Assembly: GCA_004335835.1 (NCBI GenBank)
Contig: RWJK01000761.1
Coordinates: 1-12,306 of the forward strand
Reading direction: 5' to 3'
Length of the DNA stretch: 12,306 bases
Source: Scenedesmus sp. ARA3
Lineage: Eukaryota > Chlorophyta > Chlorophyceae > Sphaeropleales > Scenedesmaceae
A model generated the notes under the pieces. The model was given only the letters and a program-made list of their open reading frames with translations. It did no database searches and was not told where the DNA came from. Positions 8,965-12,306 of the stretch are shown here, piece after piece. The number at the start of each line of letters is the position of its first letter. The stretch's first letter is position 1. The position numbers were made by a program, and so were the translations under genes.

Positions 8965-9171
8965 GGTGCACTTGGTTCCGACACTCAGCTCTCGGTTGAA
9001 AACTTGGACTCTGCTCAGCGGATATTGACTAGTTGGCGTTAAAACGTTGTTGTAACGATGCTAATGATCACATATATTGAGCGGCAGTCGCAGCGGGGTG
9101 CCCTCATATGGACGTTTCGCGCGAAAAAGCAGCGTGTCATATTCATTGTCACGCACGTAGCCAGTTTTTAG
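8965..9171 (-). promoter_or_regulatory. PFL1 upstream region (putative promoter)
   Basis: This stretch before the PFL1 start codon is less GC-rich than the coding DNA. On the minus strand it has CAATATATG (9079-9071), a TATA-like element about 110 bases upstream of the ATG, and an ACAACAACG-type stretch nearer the gene that would suit a 5' leader. The transcription start is not determined. The same region holds the E2F-like palindrome annotated separately and may be shared with a divergent transcript. Confidence 0.4.
9115..9126. promoter_or_regulatory. Palindromic E2F-type site TTTCGCGCGAAA
   Basis: A perfect 12-bp palindrome that contains the E2F/DP consensus TTTSGCGC on both strands. It is about 150 bp upstream of PFL1 and just upstream of the possible plus-strand gene. 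E2F sites in algae and plants are tied to S-phase genes, so if real it fits a cell-cycle-controlled divergent gene better than a fermentation gene. Confidence 0.4.
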
Positions 9172-9183
9172 CGGCGGACACAT

Positions 9184-9187
9184 GTAC
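9184..9187. promoter_or_regulatory. GTAC core, candidate CRR1-type element
   Basis: GTAC in the context CATGTACATTGG, 220 bp upstream of the PFL1 ATG. In Chlamydomonas the SBP-domain regulator CRR1 binds GTAC cores at copper- and hypoxia-responsive genes. A four-base motif is weak evidence; it is listed because PFL1 is a fermentation gene and this is the only GTAC in the first several hundred bases upstream. Confidence 0.2.
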
Positions 9188-9273
9188 ATTGGTTTCAAAT
9201 TAGCGTTTTTGCAATTGCTGCGGCCGCTATTGTGGAGGTCAACGACCCAGCTGGTAATCAGGGCGTGAGCTGT

Positions 9274-9547
9274 ATGTCACGATATGGGTCCCGGCATTCT
9301 GCAAAGTTCAGACATTTCAAGCACAGATTCACCCTCAAAAACGCAGCCACTTCAGTATGAAGTGCTGCTGCACATGAGTCAGCATAGCTGCTGGTGGTAG
9401 CAGCAGCAGCAGCACGCGGCACTGCTGCAGAACACGCTCCTCTCGCACTCGTTGCTGCAGCACATGGCGCCTTACCTCAGCAACAAGAACTCCACAGCCC
9501 CGAATGTGGCTGGCACTGGCTCGCCTCATCCTGTGCTTGTCCACTGA
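9274..9547 (+). CDS. Possible small divergent gene, two exons (uncertain model)
   Basis: I do not recognise this product. The best-supported piece is an exon at 9401-9547 after a TAG acceptor: its reading QQQQHAALLQNTLL... ends at TGA with many G/C third positions, as in the PFL1 exons, and a plus-strand TGTAA follows at 9693. Two upstream connections keep this frame. In the first, ATG at 9274 runs 27 codons (MSRYGSRHSAKFRHF..., strongly basic) to a GTATGA donor at 9355, but the intron is only 46 nt; the protein would be 75 residues. In the second, a frame open from 9172 through EVNDPAGNQG ends at a better GTGAGC donor at 9265, giving a 136-nt intron, but it has no in-frame ATG and needs another exon. 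Other frames are also open across the second exon, so this could be non-coding. Confidence 0.28.
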
Positions 9548-9692
9548 AATGGTGCTCGATTCAAGTTCATCTACTGTGCGGGCAACTGGTGCGCGGTGAA
9601 GTTACTACAGTGTGTCCAGTCTGTTCAATTTTGCTGCCATGAATTCCGAACGTCTGGTGTTATGAAGCCTTTCATGCGTCTATTGTTTACTG

Positions 9693-9697
9693 TGTAA
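9693..9697 (+). terminator. Possible plus-strand poly(A) signal (TGTAA)
   Basis: TGTAA lies 146 bp after the TGA of the possible divergent gene, a normal 3' UTR distance for a green alga. It supports plus-strand transcription but five bases occur often by chance. Confidence 0.25.
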
Positions 9698-9967
9698 TGG
9701 CTGCAACCAGCTCTTCCCGCATAGTATGCACTGCAGCATGAACTTCATGCTTGAAGCTGCAGGCAGGAAATCGCGGAATGTGGGAATGTGTTCAAACAGT
9801 TGCAGGGAGCATGCAGTACCGTGATCCTGTTCAACAAATGAGCAGGGTTCTGAAACATTTCTGCCGCTCCATGCATGCTGATGAATGACAGCATCATGGT
9901 GTTTCATGCCCGGTCAACACCGACAGGCATGCAATTCAAGCGCATTGCCAGAGACGGTCGGAATCAA

Positions 9968-9972
9968 TTACA
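9968..9972 (-). terminator. Poly(A) signal (TGTAA) of the cyclic-nucleotide-domain gene
   Basis: This is the first TGTAA on the minus strand after the TGA at 10197. It would give a 3' untranslated region of roughly 240 nt, typical for the group. Confidence 0.45.
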
Positions 9973-10196
9973 ATGCATGGGTCCTGGCAGCATGCCGGTA
10001 TAGTACTGCTGTATCGGTCACCAAGCGTGCATTACTTTATGTTTTCTGGTCGTGTACATTGGTAAGGCAGGTCCAGCACACCTCACAACATTAGAGCTGC
10101 CTCTTGTTGCTGTGCAGCTGACCTGGCTCCTGTGTGGCTTGCTAGCTGCTGCATCTGCTTTTGCTTCTGTTGCTGCGGCTGCAAATCAAGTTGCCC

Positions 10197-11998
10197 TCAT
10201 GCAGCTTCCAAGCTGTCTGCAGCTGCAGCTGCCTTCATCATCGCCACATGCAGAATGGCTGAGTGCCGTGCTCGCAACAGCGCACCATTGCTGCCTTGAC
10301 CCTGCCCAGTGCCCCTTCCAGCTGCTGCTGCAGCCACAACACCTGGGGCGCCGCTGCCTTCACTGCTAGTACATGCAATGCTCTCAGTGGTGCTGGCGCC
10401 ACCTGTACTGCTGCAGCTTGCACGAATGCTGCGCTGCATGGCGCCCCCTGCCGACTGCCTCTGACTGGACACGCTCTCTGCTTCCTGCCAGGTATCCTTG
10501 CGCAGCCCCAGACCTTGCTGCTTGGTGGTACCAGCCACCTCCTCTGCATCAAAGGCACACATCTTCTGCTGCTTTGCTGTGTGCTGCTTGCCAATTATCG
10601 CCTGTGCAGTCACATGCGCATTGCACGTGTTGCTGGTTGCAGCCTGCAGGGCCCACCGGTCGTCCTCCATACCAGTGGCATCTGCTGCAGCATCCTCCAG
10701 TGCTCCCGGCTGCTCGGCATCTGAAACTGCTTGCTGGCTTGCGCCTGGGCGCATGCATGAGCTGCTGTCGCAGCTATTATCCGCAGCTGCTGCGCAGCGC
10801 TGCTGACGTGGCGGTGCCAGCCAGGCGCTGACAGTTGCTGCCTCCGCTGCTGCAGCCTGCTTTAGCTGCTCCTGCTGCACCCTGCTGACATGGGCTTGCT
10901 GCTCAGAGCTGAGCGTGGACTGCCGCTCGCCCTTGGCTGCCCCGATGAGCTTGTAGAGTGCATCAACGCTCATGGTGTCTTCACCTGCGCCTGGCTGCTG
11001 GCCGGACTCCTGCTGGGCAGTGGCTGAGCTGCTGAGCATGTCGCCGGCGCCCAGGGCCTGCAATGCACGACATGGCTATTTTATCAAATTGTCTTCCCTG
11101 GTGCTGGGGGTGCAGATGTTGGCTGGGTCTGGCACACAGCGTGCATGCACACTGGCACTACTAGTGTATGGTTCGGCGCGAAACGTCGGATGCTGGTCCC
11201 TAGCAGTTGTGTTGACCTCCCAGGTGTGCACAGCAGAGCATGCATTGGTGTGCGAAGTAACATGCATCTCATGTACCAGTACTGCTGGCGGCGCTCACCG
11301 GCAGTTTCAGCATTGCGTGCGCCAGCTGCTGCGCAGACACTGCAACTGCTAGCAGCTGTTGGCTACGCACAACAATGAAGGCAGGGTTGTGTTGCGCACC
11401 CTGCAGCATGCAGCAGCAGCGTAGCAGCGGCAACAGCAGAACAAAACCATGCAAAGGTGAGGTGTTACACATACCATTCGAACTGTGTGCGTAGCATGCC
11501 TTGCAGCTGCCAGATACAGCATTGCTGCCTTGGTGTATTACACATACCATGCTCTGGCAGCATGACTCACCAGCAGCGCCAGCTCTCCAAAAGTATCGCC
11601 ATCTTTCAGCACTGCCACGTCCTTCAGGGTGCTGCTGCCTGGTGCACTCCTGACAGCAACAGCGGCCTGCAGTGCAGGAACAAGCGCAAGGCCGGGAGTA
11701 TGCCTGACGACGGCCATGCTGTTCGGTTGCTGTCGAGCGAAAAGTTGCATATGTAGCGCAGCAGTGCATGTCATCAACCGCCATGTATAGGCATTGGCTG
11801 TAAACGCTACCGACTGCTGTGCCCACCTTGCCCTCTAGGATGAAGCAGAGGTCCTTGCAGGAAGCTCCTCCCTGGCTGGCCAGCACCTCGTGCTGCACCC
11901 AGTGCATGGGCCGCGCCAGCCTGCAGATGAGCTGCTGCAGCTGCGAGGGCCACAGCCTGAAGAAGGGGCAGCGCTCATGCAGCCGGTCGCGGATGAAC
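10197..11998 (-). CDS. Cyclic nucleotide-binding domain protein, 3' part of gene (N-terminus missing)
   Basis: Four exons are assigned: 11998-11827, 11666-11571, 11400-11299 and 11057-10197, with GT-AG introns of 160, 170 and 241 nt and all later junctions in phase 0. The first begins with one base completing an upstream codon, so the gene continues to the right. Exon by exon the protein reads FIRDRLHERCPFFR...LARPMHW...CFILEGK, then AAVAVRSA...LKDGDTFGELALL, then GAQHNPAFIVVRSQQ, matching a cNMP-binding beta-roll with its FGELALL turn. The Arg that normally follows (PR[ST]A) to hold the nucleotide phosphate is absent. The last exon gives a 286-residue tail rich in Ala, Gln, Ser and Gly with no recognised domain. 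Such domains occur in ion channels, kinases and soluble regulators; without the N-terminal part I cannot choose. The visible protein is 409 residues. Confidence 0.82.
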
Positions 11999-12140
11999 CT
12001 GCAGGACATTATGGAGAAGGTGCTTTGTGGTAGCAGAAGTAGCATCAGTACTGCTGAGAAGTGAGCAACCAGTGTCTGTGGTAGTGCCTGCAGTGTTTGC
12101 AGGTATCTAGCAACAATTTGGGAGGTGCCGTGAACACTAC

Positions 12141-12306
12141 AGCATGCAGCTCTCACTGCTGCGCAGCAACAGCATAATCAGCTGGTAGAGCAGCGCCGAC
12201 AGCAGCAGCAGCTGCATCAACAACAACAGCGACAACAGCTGGTAGCGCAGATGTTACAGGAGGCTAAGCAGCAAGCGGTGTTAAGGTTTTGGGAGTTGCT
12301 TGCTGA
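12141..12306 (+). other. Q-rich plus-strand reading at the right edge
   Basis: From an ACTACAG acceptor-like site the plus strand is open to the window end and encodes a Gln-rich peptide (HAALTAAQQQHNQLVEQ..., later LVAQMLQEAKQQAVLRFWEL). The two 15-bp copies CAGCTGGTAG[A/C]GCAG at 12179 and 12236 are 57 bp apart, exactly 19 codons, so QLVEQ and QLVAQ repeat in frame. This competes with the minus-strand exon proposed over the same bases. It may be an exon of a plus-strand gene extending right, or only expanded CAG repeats. Confidence 0.25.
12157..12263 (-). other. Possible upstream exon of the cyclic-nucleotide-domain gene
   Basis: On the minus strand a GCTTAG acceptor and a CA/GTGAGA donor bound 107 nt. 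The exon is open in a frame that leaves two bases, exactly the phase required by the next exon at 11998. It would encode an Ala/Val-rich stretch (PPVTSALPAVVAVVVDA...) joined to FIRDRL. Codon third positions are not GC-rich and the DNA is CAG/CTG repeat, so the fit may be chance. Confidence 0.22.

Larger units (their letters stand above)
9548..10196. other. Intergenic region between facing 3' ends
   Basis: No coding region is supported. The segment holds a plus-strand TGTAA at 9693-9697 and a minus-strand TGTAA at 9968-9972, annotated separately. The minus-strand part from 10196 down to about 9950 is the probable 3' untranslated region of the cyclic-nucleotide-domain gene. Confidence 0.5.

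Noticed and set aside
10263..10831. Overlapping plus-strand frames of about 150 codons
   Set aside because: They are antisense to the long last exon of the cyclic-nucleotide-domain gene and are Cys/Ala/Ser-rich products of its repeats.
11541..11571. Read-through of FGELALL into VSHAARA with a GTATGT donor, which would supply an Arg near the nucleotide site
   Set aside because: That donor leaves the wrong phase for the only acceptor before 11400, whereas GTGAGT at 11570 keeps the frame.
11269..12156. Single 295-codon minus-strand gene
   Set aside because: The frame runs through introns; only the parts at 11998-11827 and 11400-11299 match the cyclic-nucleotide-binding fold, and the FGELALL exon is in another frame.
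1..12306. CRISPR arrays, tRNA, rRNA, bacterial operons
   Set aside because: No regular direct-repeat/spacer structure, cloverleaf or rRNA-like sequence was seen, and the intron-rich genes show nuclear eukaryotic DNA.

Overview
The window looks like nuclear DNA of a green alga, probably a chlorophycean (Chlamydomonadales or Sphaeropleales). This rests on many short GT-AG introns with GTGAG-type donors, GC-rich third codon positions in exons, abundant CAG/CTG microsatellites, TGTAA-type polyadenylation motifs, and a eukaryotic pyruvate formate-lyase with an N-terminal transit-peptide-like extension. The clade is inferred from these features; no species is identified.

The centre (2268-8964, minus strand) is one complete gene for pyruvate formate-lyase (PFL1). 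I reconstructed 17 exons and 16 introns. Every splice junction is GT-AG and every phase closes, giving an 827-residue protein that can be followed along bacterial PflB almost end to end. The catalytic Cys-Cys pair, the substrate-site Arg and Trp residues and the C-terminal glycyl-radical loop RVSGY are all present. Exon 1 encodes an organelle-targeting-like leader. A 59-nt exon 2 is the least certain part of the model.

The right part (10197-11998, minus strand, same direction as PFL1) is the 3' portion of a second multi-exon gene. It encodes a cyclic-nucleotide-binding-fold domain over three exons, followed by a long low-complexity Q/A/S-rich tail. Its upstream exons lie beyond or near the right edge. 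The last 170 bases (12141-12306) are CAG/CTG-rich and can be read as a Q-rich exon on the plus strand or an A/V-rich exon on the minus strand.

Between the two genes (8965-10196) lie the PFL1 upstream region, a perfect palindromic E2F-type site, a GTAC core, and hints of a small divergent plus-strand gene whose poly(A) motif faces that of the cyclic-nucleotide-domain gene. The left 2.27 kb has no gene I can support. Much of it reads as a T/G-rich PFL1 3' untranslated region and intergenic DNA. PFL1 intron 15 holds the most structured non-coding DNA: an AT-rich foldback of about 175 bp next to an 80-bp GC-rich hairpin.

Biologically, PFL1 converts pyruvate and CoA to acetyl-CoA and formate in algal fermentation in the dark or without oxygen. 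The neighbouring gene is probably a signalling or channel-related protein, with no evident pathway link to PFL1.
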